The notes beneath the pieces are model-generated. The model searched no databases and was not told the DNA's origin. It was given only the letters and a program-made list of their open reading frames with translations. Made by a program: the position numbers and the translations under genes. A DNA stretch of 64,000 bases, taken from positions 18,369,471 to 18,433,470 of the forward strand of contig JAIOJX010000027.1 of the NCBI GenBank assembly GCA_022376925.1. The letters are read 5' to 3'. This DNA is from Tragulus kanchil (taxonomy: Eukaryota; Chordata; Mammalia; Artiodactyla; Tragulidae). Within the stretch, counting starts at the first letter, position 1. The number at the start of each line of letters is the position of its first letter. Shown piece by piece: positions 46,537 through 59,148 of the stretch.

Positions 46537-48061
46537 GCTGAATGGTTCAACAACTAATAAAGTCTGAAGACATTAAAAGAAGCAAATGGAGCCATTGGGA
46601 AAATGTGTGAACAATGGCCCTTAAGGAGATGAAGAGAAAAAGGACTACCAAGAGAGAACACAAGACAGAGCAATCTAAAACCTATCTCAGTTTTTAGGAG
46701 ATTCGGCTCAAGAGACTATGTGGGATGTTTTTGGAAGAAAAGGATTAATTGCCCAGATGCCATAGTTGGCTTGCTTTGAGTTAATATGGGAAGATGTGAA
46801 AAAAAATATATAGATAAACATTCTATATAAAAATGTATATAAAACAATTTGGAAATTTTACCATAGAGTAAATACAAAAGAAATTAGACTGATAAATCTT
46901 AGAGCAAACTTAACTTACTAAATACACATGAGTCAAACACGAACAGGAAAGTATTATTAAAGCCTCTTCCAGTGTTTTATGGAATATGAGTGAATCAGTG
47001 AAGAGATACCAAAATTTTAACTGGCCAATAGGATTTCTGAGTGGCTGTTGTCACAATGACATTACAGATTTTCATCTTGAGCTGTAACTTGAGCAATGAC
47101 CAAATCCTCATCACATGCCAAAGTATTTTGTCACCCATTTCCATCATCTTGAAAAATACAGGGACTTTCCTGGTGGTCTGGCAGTTAAGACTCTGTGCTT
47201 CTAATGCAGGAGTCCCAGGTTTGATCCCTGGTCAGGGAACTAGATCCCACATGCCACAACTAAGACCCAGTGCAGCCAAATTAAGATAAATAAAGCAATA
47301 ATTGAAAGAAAGAAAGAAAGAAAAAAAAAACTACTTCAGGAAAGGAACTGTGGCTTCCTTAGGAAAAAAGAAAAAGAAAATACAATAATTAAAGTCCTAA
47401 ATGGGGGCTTCCCTGGTAACTCAGTGGTGAACAGTTTGCCTGCCAATATGATAGACACAGGTTTGATCCCTGATCCGGGAAGATCCCACATGCCATGGAG
47501 CAACTAAGCCCATGAGTCACAACTGTTGAGCCTCGGAGCTGCAAGTACGCAGCCCGTGTGCCCTAGAGCCTGAGTTCCACAGCAAGAGAAGTCACCACAA
47601 CAAGAAGCCTGCTTGCCTCAACTAGAGAGGAGCCCCCACTCCCTGCAACTAGAGAAGAGCCTGTGGCAGCAATGAAGACCCAGGATAGCCAAAAATAATT
47701 AAATAATATATTTTTTTAAAGTGCTGAATGGTTCAACAACTAATAAAGTCTGAAGACATTAAAAGAAGCAAATGGAGCCATTGGGAAAATGTGTGAACAA
47801 TGGCCCTTAAGGAGATGAAGAGAAAAAGGACTACCAAGAGAGAACACAAGACAGAGCAATCTAAAACCTATCTCAGTTTTTAGGAGATTCGGCTCAAGAG
47901 ACTATGTGGGATGTTTTTGGAAGAAAAGGATTAATTGCTAGATGCCTGAGAATCTGACCCATAATTAAACCGTCCTTGAGGGGTAAGGAACCTGCCTACC
48001 AGTTCAGGAGATGCAAGAGACGTGGTGATGGTCTGATGGCTCTAGATGGGAATGGGAATGT

Positions 48062-48396
48062 TAGAACAAGGGTCTTCCCTGGTGGTCCAGTGGGTAAGGA
48101 CACCACCTTGCAGTACAGGGGGCGCCAGTTCTATCCCTGGCCTGGGAAGATCCCATGTGCCACAGAGCGGCTGGACCCATGTGTCCAATTACTGAGCCGG
48201 AGCTCTGGAGTGCATGCACCCAGAGCCGGTGCTCTGTGACAACAGAGGCCACCGCGATGGGAGGTCCACACGGGCCAAAGAACAAATATGGATGAAAATA
48301 GATAATGAAAGACCAATAGAAGTGGCCCGCCCACCCCCTCCCTTCCTCCCCACCCAGCCCACCCCTCCCCCCCAAAAAAACCTTCTAGAATCAGGG
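48062..48396 (+). mobile_element. CHR-like SINE, long-tail form, with imperfect target-site duplication
   Basis: Element about 48073-48385 between tagaacaaggg (48062-48072) and tagaatcaggg (48386-48396). Signature gaccaatagaagtggcccgc, then a long C-rich tract (ccccctcccttcctccccac and onward) and a short A-run. Confidence 0.92.
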
Positions 48397-48995
48397 CAGG
48401 GGTGATGGCGAAACAGAACAATAACGAGAATATCTGTGCTGCATGATGGCAGAATCTGGATGGTTCAGACAGATTCACAGGTGGAAACTCCAGAGAAAGA
48501 TGAATATGTACTTAACATGAAATGAATGATTCAGAGCTTCTTGGATGAAGAATGTTTGGCATGTGAATTCCTAGAAATAACTTAAAATAATTTATGTCTC
48601 TGTAGCCTACCGAGGGGAAATAAAGTGATAAAGAGAGATGCCAACATGAAAATGTTCTGCCTAAGTACTGGTGACATGGTGTATGGTTTTCCTAGTGTTT
48701 TCCTAGTACTCTGAAGAATCTATCAGGATAGGAAAACAATAGAAGTTCATAACTTACTTAAACACATGTGGCTTGGTGGTTTGGGGTTGGATAAACCATT
48801 ACTTTCCCTACAAGTAGTTCAGGTGAAGAGGAATTTAAAAGGCTGTGAGTTATACCCTGGGCCCCGTTACTCTGGGATTTGCTTGCTATAGTCATTCTTT
48901 CTTAGCCCATCTCTACAGATACTCTTCTGTAAACTCTATTTTGAGGACCATCTCCTCTGACCATAGGCTTATGGGAAACAAAACATGGTGGTGAT

Positions 48996-49141
48996 TTAGG
49001 AGGCTGTTTTTTTTGTTGCTGTTGTTGTTTTCAGTTTTGGCCTCCTTTATTGGTTTTCCACTGATTTATTTTCATCCATCTTTATTCTCTGGCCTCTGTG
49101 AGACCCCCATTGCACTGGGTCTTAGGAGGCTATTTAACGAA
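48996..49141 (-). mobile_element. 5'-truncated CHR-like SINE with target-site duplication
   Basis: About 49006-49131, antisense, between ttaggaggct repeats (48996-49005 and 49132-49141). Only the 3' part is present (ttggcctcctttattggttt; catctttattctctggcctc). Duplicate at about 50159-50304. Confidence 0.85.
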
Positions 49142-49389
49142 TATCATCAGTAAGACTTTAAAGCCAAAGACAAGCAACATAGGCAAAATCCAACATTTCA
49201 GTACTGACAGGAATGTGAACCAGGTGGCAAGAAGGGTATGCAAATAATTCAGACAGAATCAGGCAGTGAAGATTAACAGAACAGTAACATTCAACCAAGC
49301 AATGAAATAACTTGAGTAGACTCAAATGAAAATAGTGGCAGTGGGTTGTATTTTCACTTTAATTCTCAGACTTTGTGTCTCAAGATTGA

Positions 49390-49601
49390 CTCAACTGTTT
49401 CTGACTTATTTCACTCTATATGGCATACTCTGAATCCATCCACACCTCTACAGATGATCCATCTCATTGCTTTTCATGGCTGAGCAATATTCTATTGTGT
49501 ATATGTACCACATCTTCTGTATCCCATTGACCTGTTGATGGACATTTAGGTTGCTTCCAAGTCTTGGCTATTGTAAACAGTACTGCATTGGGGTGCCTGT
49601 G
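49390..49601 (-). mobile_element. L1 ORF2 3' fragment, antisense (cut by the N joint)
   Basis: ttatttcactctatatggca, ggctgagcaatattctattg, tgttgatggacatttaggtt are antisense L1 ORF2. The piece stops abruptly at 49601 where copy 2 of pair N begins. The uninterrupted version is at 50553-51063. Confidence 0.88.
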
Positions 49602-50552
49602 CTGCATGATGGCAGAATCTGGATGGTTCAGACAGATTCACAGGTGGAAACTCCAGAGAAAGATGAATATGTACTTAACATGAAATGAATGATTCAGAGC
49701 TTCTTGGATGAAGAATGTTTGGCATGTGAATTCCTAGAAATAACTTAAAATAATTTATGTCTCTGTAGCCTACCGAGGGGAAATAAAGTGATAAAGAGAG
49801 ATGCCAACATGAAAATGTTCTGCCTAAGTACTGGTGACATGGTGTATGGTTTTCCTAGTGTTTTCCTAGTACTCTGAAGAATCTATCAGGATAGGAAAAC
49901 AATAGAAGTTCATAACTTACTTAAACACATGTGGCTTGGTGGTTTGGGGTTGGATAAACCATTACTTTCCCTACAAGTAGTTCAGGTGAAGAGGAATTTA
50001 AAAGGCTGTGAGTTATACCCTGGGCCCCGTTACTCTGGGATTTGCTTGCTATAGTCATTCTTTCTTAGCCCATCTCTACAGATACTCTTCTGTAAACTCT
50101 ATTTTGAGGACCATCTCCTCTGACCATAGGCTTATGGGAAACAAAACATGGTGGTGATTTAGGAGGCTGTTTTTTTTGTTGCTGTTGTTGTTTTCAGTTT
50201 TGGCCTCCTTTATTGGTTTTCCACTGATTTATTTTCATCCATCTTTATTCTCTGGCCTCTGTGAGACCCCCATTGCACTGGGTCTTAGGAGGCTATTTAA
50301 CGAATATCATCAGTAAGACTTTAAAGCCAAAGACAAGCAACATAGGCAAAATCCAACATTTCAGTACTGACAGGAATGTGAACCAGGTGGCAAGAAGGGT
50401 ATGCAAATAATTCAGACAGAATCAGGCAGTGAAGATTAACAGAACAGTAACATTCAACCAAGCAATGAAATAACTTGAGTAGACTCAAATGAAAATAGTG
50501 GCAGTGGGTTGTATTTTCACTTTAATTCTCAGACTTTGTGTCTCAAGATTGA

Positions 50553-51063
50553 CTCAACTGTTTCTGACTTATTTCACTCTATATGGCATACTCTGAATCC
50601 ATCCACACCTCTACAGATGATCCATCTCATTGCTTTTCATGGCTGAGCAATATTCTATTGTGTATATGTACCACATCTTCTGTATCCCATTGACCTGTTG
50701 ATGGACATTTAGGTTGCTTCCAAGTCTTGGCTATTGTAAACAGTACTGCAGTGAACATTGGGGTGCCTGTGTCTTTTTGAATTACGGTTTTCTCAGGGTA
50801 TGTGCCCAGTAGTAGGACTGCTAGGTCATATGGTAGCTCTATTTTTAGTTTCTTAATGAACATCCATACTGTGCGCCATAATGGCTGTATCAGTTTACAT
50901 TCCCACCAGTAGTGCAGGTGAGTTCCCTTTTCTCCACACTCTCTCCAGCTTTATTGTTTGTAGATTTTTTGATGATGGCAATTCTGACTGGTGTGAGATG
51001 ATATCTTCCTATAATTTTGATCTTCATTTCTCTAATAATTAGTGATGATGAACCTATCTTCAG
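50553..51063 (-). mobile_element. L1 ORF2 C-terminal fragment, antisense
   Basis: The minus frame 50627-50863 reads LLLGTYPEKTVIQKDTGTPM and FTIAKTWKQPKCPSTGQWDT, the recognisable C-terminal region of L1 ORF2p, with changes such as HIHNRI where IYTMEY would be usual. Only the distal ~170 codons' worth is present and it is not functional. Confidence 0.92.
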
Positions 51064-52886
51064 AGTAGGAATAGAGATGCAGATGTAGAGAAAAAGGACT
51101 TGTGGACATGGAGAGGGGAGACTGGGACAAATTGAGAAGGTAGCAGTGACAAATATGCTCTACCTTGTGTAAAATAGGTCGTGGAAGCTGGTGTGCGGTG
51201 CAGGGTGCTCAGCCCCGTGCTCTGTGGTGACCTAGAGGGGCGGGGTCGGGGAGGAAGGGCCACGATGACGGGGTGCGTGCATACCTGAGGCTGACTCACT
51301 CTGCTGTACAGCAGAAACTAAGGCACATTATAAGGCAGCTACTGCAACCCAATTTAAAAAAGAAAAATCAGCTCATCTGGAGGAGATACACTTGGAATCT
51401 GACCTAATCTCCAGGGTGGCTAATGATGACTTCAGGCTTCCAGGGAGTGTCATGTGAATGAATGTCTCCCACCAGTAAGGAGCTTAAGACTAGTGGGAAG
51501 AATCTCCAACATTCCTGAAACGATATCCTTGTTTCTATTAATGACCAATCACTTGTCATTATGAACATTTCAAGATATGTAAGAGGATAAACCCTTAACA
51601 CCGTTTTGTGGAATATTCTATACTGGTGCTCACAAGTTGTATAAGACAAAAAAGGCAACTCACATTTCACATGGTTTCTTAGGATAGCCTTGAAATTCCA
51701 GAGTAAAATAAATAATTGTGTAGCCACTCTTAGAACTGGGGTTTTACAATGGATTCCTTTCATGGCTGAGCAATATTCTATTGTGTATATGTACCACATC
51801 TTCTGTATCCCATTGACCTGTTGATGGACATTTAGGTTGCTTCCAAGTCTTGGCTATTGTAAACAGTACTGCAGTGAACATTGGGGTGCCTGTGTCTTTT
51901 GAATTACGGTTTTCTCAGGGTATGTGCCCAGTAGTAGGACTGCTAGGTCATATGGTAGCTCTATTTTTAGTTTCTTAATGAACATCCATACTGTGCGCCA
52001 TAATGGCTGTATCAGTTTACATTCCCACCAGTAGTGCAGGTGAGTTCCCTTTTCTCCACACTCTCTCCAGCTTTATTGTTTGTAGATTTTTTGATGATGG
52101 CAATTCTGACTGGTGTGAGATGATATCTTCCTATAATTTTGATCTTCATTTCTCTAATAATTAGTGATGATGAACCTATCTTCAGAGTAGGAATAGAGAT
52201 GCAGATGTAGAGAAAAAGGACTTGTGGACATGGAGAGGGGAGACTGGGACAAATTGAGAAGGTAGCAGTGACAAATATGCTCTACCTTGTGTAAAATAGG
52301 TCGTGGAAGCTGGTGTGCGGTGCAGGGTGCTCAGCCCCGTGCTCTGTGGTGACCTAGAGGGGCGGGGTCGGGGAGGAAGGGCCACGATGACGGGGTGCGT
52401 GCATACCTGAGGCTGACTCACTCTGCTGTACAGCAGAAACTAAGGCACATTATAAGGCAGCTACTGCAACCCAATTTAAAAAAGAAAAATCAGCTCATCT
52501 GGAGGAGATACACTTGGAATCTGACCTAATCTCCAGGGTGGCTAATGATGACTTCAGGCTTCCAGGGAGTGTCATGTGAATGAATGTCTCCCACCAGTAA
52601 GGAGCTTAAGACTAGTGGGAAGAATCTCCAACATTCCTGAAACGATATCCTTGTTTCTATTAATGACCAATCACTTGTCATTATGAACATTTCAAGATAT
52701 GTAAGAGGATAAACCCTTAACACCGTTTTGTGGAATATTCTATACTGGTGCTCACAAGTTGTATAAGACAAAAAAGGCAACTCACATTTCACATGGTTTC
52801 TTAGGATAGCCTTGAAATTCCAGAGTAAAATAAATAATTGTGTAGCCAGTCTTAGAACTGGGGTTTTTACAATGGATTCCTTTCAT
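50635..52886. repeat. Tandem direct duplication O (~1.13 kb x2)
   Basis: Copy 1 is 50635-51763 and copy 2 51758-52886, sharing tttcat at the joint, spacing 1122-1123. Differences: a T-run (five versus four) near 50777, and a C/G change and T-run difference within 40 bp of the right end of copy 1. Confidence 0.95.
51064..51368 (+). mobile_element. L1 3'UTR fragment, sense, joined to antisense ORF2
   Basis: aaaaggacttgtggacatgg, gtgtaaaataggtcgtggaa, cagggtgctcagccccgtgc, gctgtacagcagaaactaag and an A-rich end. It is directly preceded by antisense L1 ORF2 (50553-51063), the head-to-head layout of an L1 with inverted 5' part. Duplicate at 52186-52490. Confidence 0.8.
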
Positions 52887-53220
52887 CTGTTTAGTATATT
52901 CATAAGCTAGAACATACGCAGATGTTTATTTGTGGAAGTCGTTTTTCGATTAGTGGCACCAATGGAAGGCAATTGCAAGGACTGTGCAAAATAAATAACT
53001 CAGTAATTCCTTGTTTCAGGATAAGAGTCAGGGAAAAGAGTCATGAGACAGTGGGAATCTGAGTTTGGAGACTAACAACTTAGTTTAGTTAAAGTTGCAG
53101 CCTTGGAAATTCTAAAACTGCTAGATGGTGTTCTTGAAAAGGCATGGAGCTAGAGAAAGCCTTCTGGAAACTGGAACATAAACAGAGGGCTCTGTGACCA
53201 TATACGAAAGAGATTCTGCA
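52887..53220. other. Unannotated unique sequence
   Basis: Nothing recognised. Confidence 0.4.
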
Positions 53221-55404
53221 GAGAAATGAAGCCAAAGGACACTAAGGATATCCGCTCAGCATTGGCAAAATGACTCAAGAAATGAAGCCTAGAGAATAAA
53301 CGTGAGAGATATAGATGGGGAGAACAGATGCTAGAGCCTCAACAACAGAAACGGCAGAAAGGAAAATATAGAACCTATAAAGCAAAAGGGATAGCCAAAG
53401 CAAAGACGAATATCCTGCAACATAAACCACAGACAACAACAAAAAAAACACATCTCTAAGCAGCAAATGAATGTAATTTGTCATGGTAAAGAGTAATAGT
53501 AAAGTAAATTCTAAGAAAAGATCATGAAAAGCTATATATATATATAAACAGCTATTTGTATGAATGTAAGATGTTTTTAATTGAAATATAGATGAGGAAA
53601 TATGCTACAAACATACAGGTGTGAGAGATATTAAAAACAAAACTAATGAAAACAGAAGCATAGTTGGACATGAGATTCCTTCTCTCAGAACTAAATTTTA
53701 GGGATAATGAAGTGTAATATGAAGATGTTTGAGGAGTAAAGAACACAGTCCAGTAATTTCCTATTCAGTTAAACCATTGCTCAGGTATAATGTAAACATT
53801 TAAACATTTTTTAAAATGCATTTCAGAATTGCAAGGGCTCAAAGAGCCCTTCAACTGGAAGGCAGATTGGATTACTGAAAGAAATCCAAACCCCATTACT
53901 GAAAAAAACAAATAATCCAGTGATTGGAAATTTATGATAAAAGAGAAATGGAGGACAATTAAACCACTAGAACTTAATAATTTAAGTGATTATGACACTT
54001 TGAGAAAGCATAGAAGTAATCAAAGAATATGCAAAATCAGAATGTTGTCAGGAAGAAAAAGAACAATGCCTGCTAAATTTCATACACTTTTTTCATAACA
54101 GAATGTAAACAGTTTTATCCTCAAGAAGCACAGAGGAGACATTCATAGCATATTAGACTTACCCAGTTGTCAGACAAGAAAATCCAGTGGATTTTCTGAG
54201 TGAGTGGACAGGGAATGTATTGCAAGGGTGTTAGGCAGCCGTCAAAAATGGGGGCAGGGAGATGGCACTTGTCACGACTCTGGAAGGATGTCAGGGGCGA
54301 GAAATGAAGCCAAAGGACACTAAGGATATCCGCTCAGCATTGGCAAAATGACTCAAGAAATGAAGCCTAGAGAATAAACGTGAGAGATATAGATGGGGAG
54401 AACAGATGCTAGAGCCTCAACAACAGAAACGGCAGAAAGGAAAATATAGAACCTATAAAGCAAAAGGGATAGCCAAAGCAAAGACGAATATCCTGCAACA
54501 TAAACCACAGACAACAACAAAAAAAACACATCTCTAAGCAGCAAATGAATGTAATTTGTCATGGTAAAGAGTAATAGTAAAGTAAATTCTAAGAAAAGAT
54601 CATGAAAAGCTATATATATATATAAACAGCTATTTGTATGAATGTAAGATGTTTTTAATTGAAATATAGATGAGGAAATATGCTACAAACATACAGGTGT
54701 GAGAGATATTAAAAACAAAACTAATGAAAACAGAAGCATAGTTGGACATGAGATTCCTTCTCTCAGAACTAAATTTTAGGGATAATGAAGTGTAATATGA
54801 AGATGTTTGAGGAGTAAAGAACACAGTCCAGTAATTTCCTATTCAGTTAAACCATTGCTCAGGTATAATGTAAACATTTAAACATTTTTAAAATGCATTT
54901 CAGAATTGCAAGGGCTCAAAGAGCCCTTCAACTGGAAGGCAGATTGGATTACTGAAAGAAATCCAAACCCCATTACTGAAAAAAACAAATAATCCAGTGA
55001 TTGGAAATTTATGATAAAAGAGAAATGGAGGACAATTAAACCACTAGAACTTAATAATTTAAGTGATTATGACACTTTGAGAAAGCATAGAAGTAATCAA
55101 AGAATATGCAAAATCAGAATGTTGTCAGGAAGAAAAAGAACAATGCCTGCTAAATTTCATACACTTTTTTCATAACAGAATGTAAACAGTTTTATCCTCA
55201 AGAAGCACAGAGGAGACATTCATAGCATATTAGACTTACCCAGTTGTCAGACAAGAAAATCCAGTGGATTTTCTGAGTGAGTGGACAGGGAATGTATTGC
55301 AAGGGTGTTAGGCAGCCGTCATAATGGACAGGGAGATGGCAGGACGGAGTTCAGGCAGAGACTGAGGCAGGCAGCCCACAACTTGTCACGACTCTGGAAG
55401 GATG
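53221..55404. repeat. Tandem direct duplication P (~1.07-1.11 kb x2)
   Basis: Copy 1 is 53221-54290 and copy 2 54299-55404. Spacing is 1078, rising to 1114 at the right end because copy 1 lacks a net 37 bases within its last 50 bp. Eight bases (tcaggggc) separate the copies. The unit is AT-rich and holds no gene I recognise. Confidence 0.94.
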
Positions 55405-55816
55405 ACCTCCATGTTTCACGAGAAACATTGTCTTGGGTAACTTGCCATCTTTGTTGGCATCAGGGGTCCTAATGCCCTGACCAACTGAGGGGTCTTAATC
55501 ACCCCATTGCCACTGGAAATAAGCTCTTTTTAAGCTGTACCTGAGAGAGTGACCAGCTGTGTAGCAAAGATTTCAGGAGGAACACCTGATGGCCTCGACC
55601 TAGGACCTCTGCTCTCCTCTCAGCTTAAAGAAGGACCCACCCTTTCTCTTGGCCCTGCCTCCTCGTGACTGGGATCTCTGTAATTTGCGAAGGGTGAAAG
55701 GACCAATATCCACCCCAGGAAAAGACGCACACACAAATGTAAACTGAGATCTTCCCATTTGTTAGTGGACTGGACACTGGAGCTCTTGGGTAAGAGATCT
55801 GAAAAGCCCTGGATTA
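55405..55816. other. Unannotated unique sequence
   Basis: No repeat or gene recognised. Confidence 0.4.
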
Positions 55817-56027
55817 GGGGCTTCCCAGGCTGCACTAGTGTCAGTGCAGGAGACGTAAGAGACATAGGTTCGACCCCCAGGTCAGGAAGATCCCCTGGAT
55901 GAGGGCATGGCAACCCACTCCAGTGTTTTTGCCTGGGAAATTCCATGGGCAGAGGAGTCTGGTGAGCTACAGCCCATGGGGTTGCAAAGAGTCAGACACG
56001 GCTGAAGTGACTGAGCATGCGCACACA
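55817..56027 (+). mobile_element. Bov-tA SINE
   Basis: aggggcttcccaggctgcac, GGTTCGACCCC B box, aagatcccctggatgagggc, gaaattccatgggcagagga, gttgcaaagagtcagacacg. The antisense frame 55620-55946 is driven by this repeat. Confidence 0.92.
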
Positions 56028-56032
56028 TTTAT

Positions 56033-56452
56033 CTAATATGTATAGTATTATGATATATATTATAAGTATATATTAATATATAAAATAATATATATAATAT
56101 GTGATATATATATATATATGTATAACATACACATGTGTATAATAGGAGGTAGACATAAGATCGTAAGATTTTTTTCTCCAGAGGTCAATTTTTTGGGGGA
56201 GGGGCAATTAATGGAGTGCATTTAAAGACACTTAAGGAATAGTCAAAGAAGTTCAATTATTTCCTTTTCAGTTAAACTTTTGCTTAGGTATAGTGAAAAC
56301 ATTTAAATATTTTCAGAAATACATTTCAGAAATGCAAAGATCATATATATATAATATATAAATAACATGTAATATAAATAATATGTACATAATGTATTAT
56401 GTGTTTAGATATGATATATGATGATATATCTTCAATATTTTATATATATATT
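56033..56452. repeat. Two AT/TA-rich microsatellite tracts
   Basis: TA-rich arrays at about 56033-56124 and 56343-56452, separated by ordinary sequence. The middle contains a ~90-bp block related to pair P (see findings). Confidence 0.85.
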
Positions 56453-57309
56453 TTGACTCAAGGCTTTAGAAGAGCTAAAGGTGACCCTTATTCTAGGTTG
56501 AAGTCAGGATAATGTCTCTCATTCTCTCTGCGGCAGATCCTCCTGCACGGTCCTAGGACCACAGTCACACGGACATTTGGCTTGAATGCCAAACGGAGGG
56601 CTGCAGAAATGAACACTTATGTCTCTAATAGAATGAGGCTTCAGATTCAGGATAAACCAACAGGACTCTCTTCTCAGTGAATTTTACCTAAATGTCAAAA
56701 GTTGTGTGCCAGGACTAACTCCAAATATTTTCCTTGCCCCCTGATCTGGCCTCCAGACAAGAACATAACTTATAGTGGTTCCAGTCGCAGTGAATTTAAA
56801 GTGGATCCCTTTTATTTTTATAAGGATTTCCCTGCCAAGTTCTAAACCCTGGCAACTTCAGTTAGCACGCTTGAGCGGGCATGCAGGTAAGGGTTGGAGT
56901 CCTCACTCACTTCTGCTTCTCAACACTTCGGAACATTTAAAATGGCCACGATTTTCTACTTTTTCAAATCCTATTTTGATTCCTTTGCTGCATCTTCAGA
57001 TCTGAGGATGTCAAGAGAGTGTTCCTCTAAGGATTTTTTCTTTTATTTAGAAAATTTTGCAGTCATGCTACATCTTTGTTTCTGTACTTCAATGACCAAT
57101 CTCAGAGAATCTGATCTCCAGGATTTATGTATTCTTTTCAAATGGAGGTTTTATCTGATGCCGAAAACTTGGGAAAAAGAGTGGAAAGTTGTAATAATTT
57201 GAATTGTTATTGTCAAAACTTAAGAAAATATTTCAATTTGTCCTAGCGCTCCAGGACCCAACATGCATATCTAAAGAAATGATGTTTCACTGGTGAGGTT
57301 AATGATGGC
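56453..57309. other. Unannotated unique sequence
   Basis: Frames 56775-57202 (76 and 102 codons) overlap in different frames with no family resemblance. No named repeat. Confidence 0.4.
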
Positions 57310-57311
57310 TT

Positions 57312-57690
57312 GTTGGTGTTCAGTCAGTAAGTCGTGCTGACTCTTTGCAGCCCCATAGACTGTAGCATGCTAGGCTTCCCTGTCCTCCACTGTCTTGTGG
57401 AGTTTGCTCAAATGCATGTCCATTGAGTCGATGATGCCATCCAACCATCTCATCCTCTGTCATCCCCTTCTCCTCCTGCCCTCAGTCTTTCCCATCAGGA
57501 AAACATCAGGATCTTTTCCAATGAGTTGGCTCTTCTCATCAGGTGGCCCACGTGTTGACGCTTCGGTTTCAGCATCAGTCTTTCCAATGAATTTTCCGGG
57601 CTGATTTCCTTTAAAACAAGTGGTTTGATCTCCTTGCCCTAGGAGAGCCTCTCAAAAGTCTTCTCCAGCACCACAATTTGAAAGCATGAC
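57312..57690 (-). mobile_element. BovB LINE 3' end, antisense
   Basis: gtgttcagtcagtaagtcgt, gactgtagcatgctaggctt, gatgccatccaaccatctca, catccccttctcctcctgcc, tcttctccagcaccacaatt. Typical 5'-truncated BovB. Confidence 0.9.
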
Positions 57691-57704
57691 CATTTATTTA
57701 TTAG

Positions 57705-58170
57705 TAAACAAACATGTGTTGAATTACCTCTGCTTCAGACAGACTTCCAGGCACTGAGAACACATCATTGTATAATAAAAAACAAAGCCCTGCCCTCAGG
57801 CAGCTTTCATGCCCCTGGGAGAAGAAGAAAATAAACAACCAACGTATTGAGCAGGTGACCACGTGGTACTGATGAGGAACAAAACCTACAAGGAAGAGCC
57901 AACACAGGTTTGCAGTTTTCAGTGAGGTGGTGAGGAAGGTCTTTACCCTGAACATAACTTGACCACATGGGCTTGAAGAATGTTCAACGTGATGCCTGCA
58001 GTGTCTGGTCAGAGGAAACAGTCTGCGGAAAGACGAGAATGAATAAGCTGCCAGAAGACCACCATCTCCAAGTGTCGGGGTAGGGTGGCAGCAAAATGAA
58101 CCCAGCGGGGAAAGGGACGAGGATGGAGGTGTGCCTGAGAGGTCGTCGGTGTTCCCTGACTTAGAAGAAG
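57705..58170 (+). mobile_element. L2-like ancient LINE remnant
   Basis: The order ccaggcactgagaacacatc, caaagccctgccctcaggca, agaaaataaacaacc and gtgaggaaggtctttaccct recalls the mammalian L2 3' consensus. Heavily diverged. The 157-codon antisense frame across it (57701-58174) is not credible as a gene. Confidence 0.4.
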
Positions 58171-58174
58171 CCAC

Positions 58175-59148
58175 GCTGCTCCAGGCCCCAGGAGCGTGGT
58201 GCCGATAGCTCCTGTATTCAGCTCAGCAGAGAAAGGGGCCTGCGGCACCAAGGAATTCTCAGACGGTTACACCCACGTGGATGAAAATGAGACAGGTTGG
58301 GACCTGGGACCCTGGCCGCAGGGCTTGCTCCTGGACACACCACAAAGTGCGCAGAAACTGCACGGGACTAACATGAACTGCGCACATGCTCAGTCGTGGG
58401 AGATACTAGACCCTAAAGATACAGAGAGACCCCCAACCCCAACTGCCACTTTTGAGGAGCCACAGCAGACCCTGCTCATGCCTCCTGAACACAACACCAC
58501 CTGAGGGTGGACGCCTAAGCCACCGCTCCAGCCCCCCCCTGGACACACCCCCTTCCCCACCTCATATAGAGAGAAAGCCCACTACCTTTTCCTCCTTGGG
58601 GAGCAAGCAAGAAAAAGAAGCTAGTATTCATTCTTGTTCCTTCTGCTGCAGCAGGGGCCCCCGTACAGCCTCTGCTGGATTTCTTTTCTAGCCTCTAGTC
58701 AATTTCTATTGACTGGGGAGGCCAAGAACCCTGGTCTGTAACAGAAAGATGCCAAGACTGCGGTGGTGCTTACTAACCATTCACAGCATTCATTTCAAGC
58801 AAGTCCAAAGATGCAAAGAAGACAGTAAATATTTTTTGCAGATTTTCATAATAATCTGAATACAGATTCTGAGGCACCGAGAAGGACCGTGGTGGTTGTC
58901 TGTACCTGACAGAGAACGGTGAGCCAGCCCCGGTGGTTCCCTCAGAAATGGAAAACGGGAAGACTGGACATAAAATTTCAGTTCGGAATTAGATTGAATA
59001 AAAAAAGGAAGCAGACAACAGGGTCTCATCATTTGGTAGCAATACTTTCTCTTGGTCAAGGGTGCAAATGTATTAATTCATCCATCCTGTAAAGCAGGTG
59101 TTAGTGAACAGCCGTTGACTTAATTAGCCTGTTCTTTTGTACCTAGAG
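58175..59148. other. Unannotated unique sequence
   Basis: GC-richer near 58.2-58.7 kb with overlapping chance frames. No named repeat or gene. Confidence 0.4.

Larger units (their letters stand above)
45567..47938. repeat. Tandem direct duplication M (~1.18 kb x2)
   Basis: Copy 1 is 45567-46752 and copy 2 46759-47938. Spacing is 1192 falling to 1186, because six bases are missing within 25 bp of the start of copy 2 (gctttgagttaatatggg versus gctttgagctttaggata). One substitution near 46343/47529 (tcggtgct versus tcggagct). Six bases separate the copies. This is the longest unit of the set. Confidence 0.95.
48434..50771. repeat. Tandem direct duplication N (~1.17 kb x2)
   Basis: Copy 1 is 48434-49601 and copy 2 49597-50771, sharing ctgtg at the joint, spacing 1163. 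Copy 1 lacks seven bases (gtgaaca) about 15 bp before its right end, the only difference I see. Confidence 0.95.

Noticed and set aside
56033..56452. AT arrays as a replication origin or scaffold attachment site
   Set aside because: AT richness alone does not support either call. Simple microsatellite expansion explains it.
57701..58174. 157-codon minus frame as a membrane protein gene
   Set aside because: It lies across an L2-like remnant, its hydrophobic runs come from A/T-rich sequence, and it has no recognisable domain or promoter.
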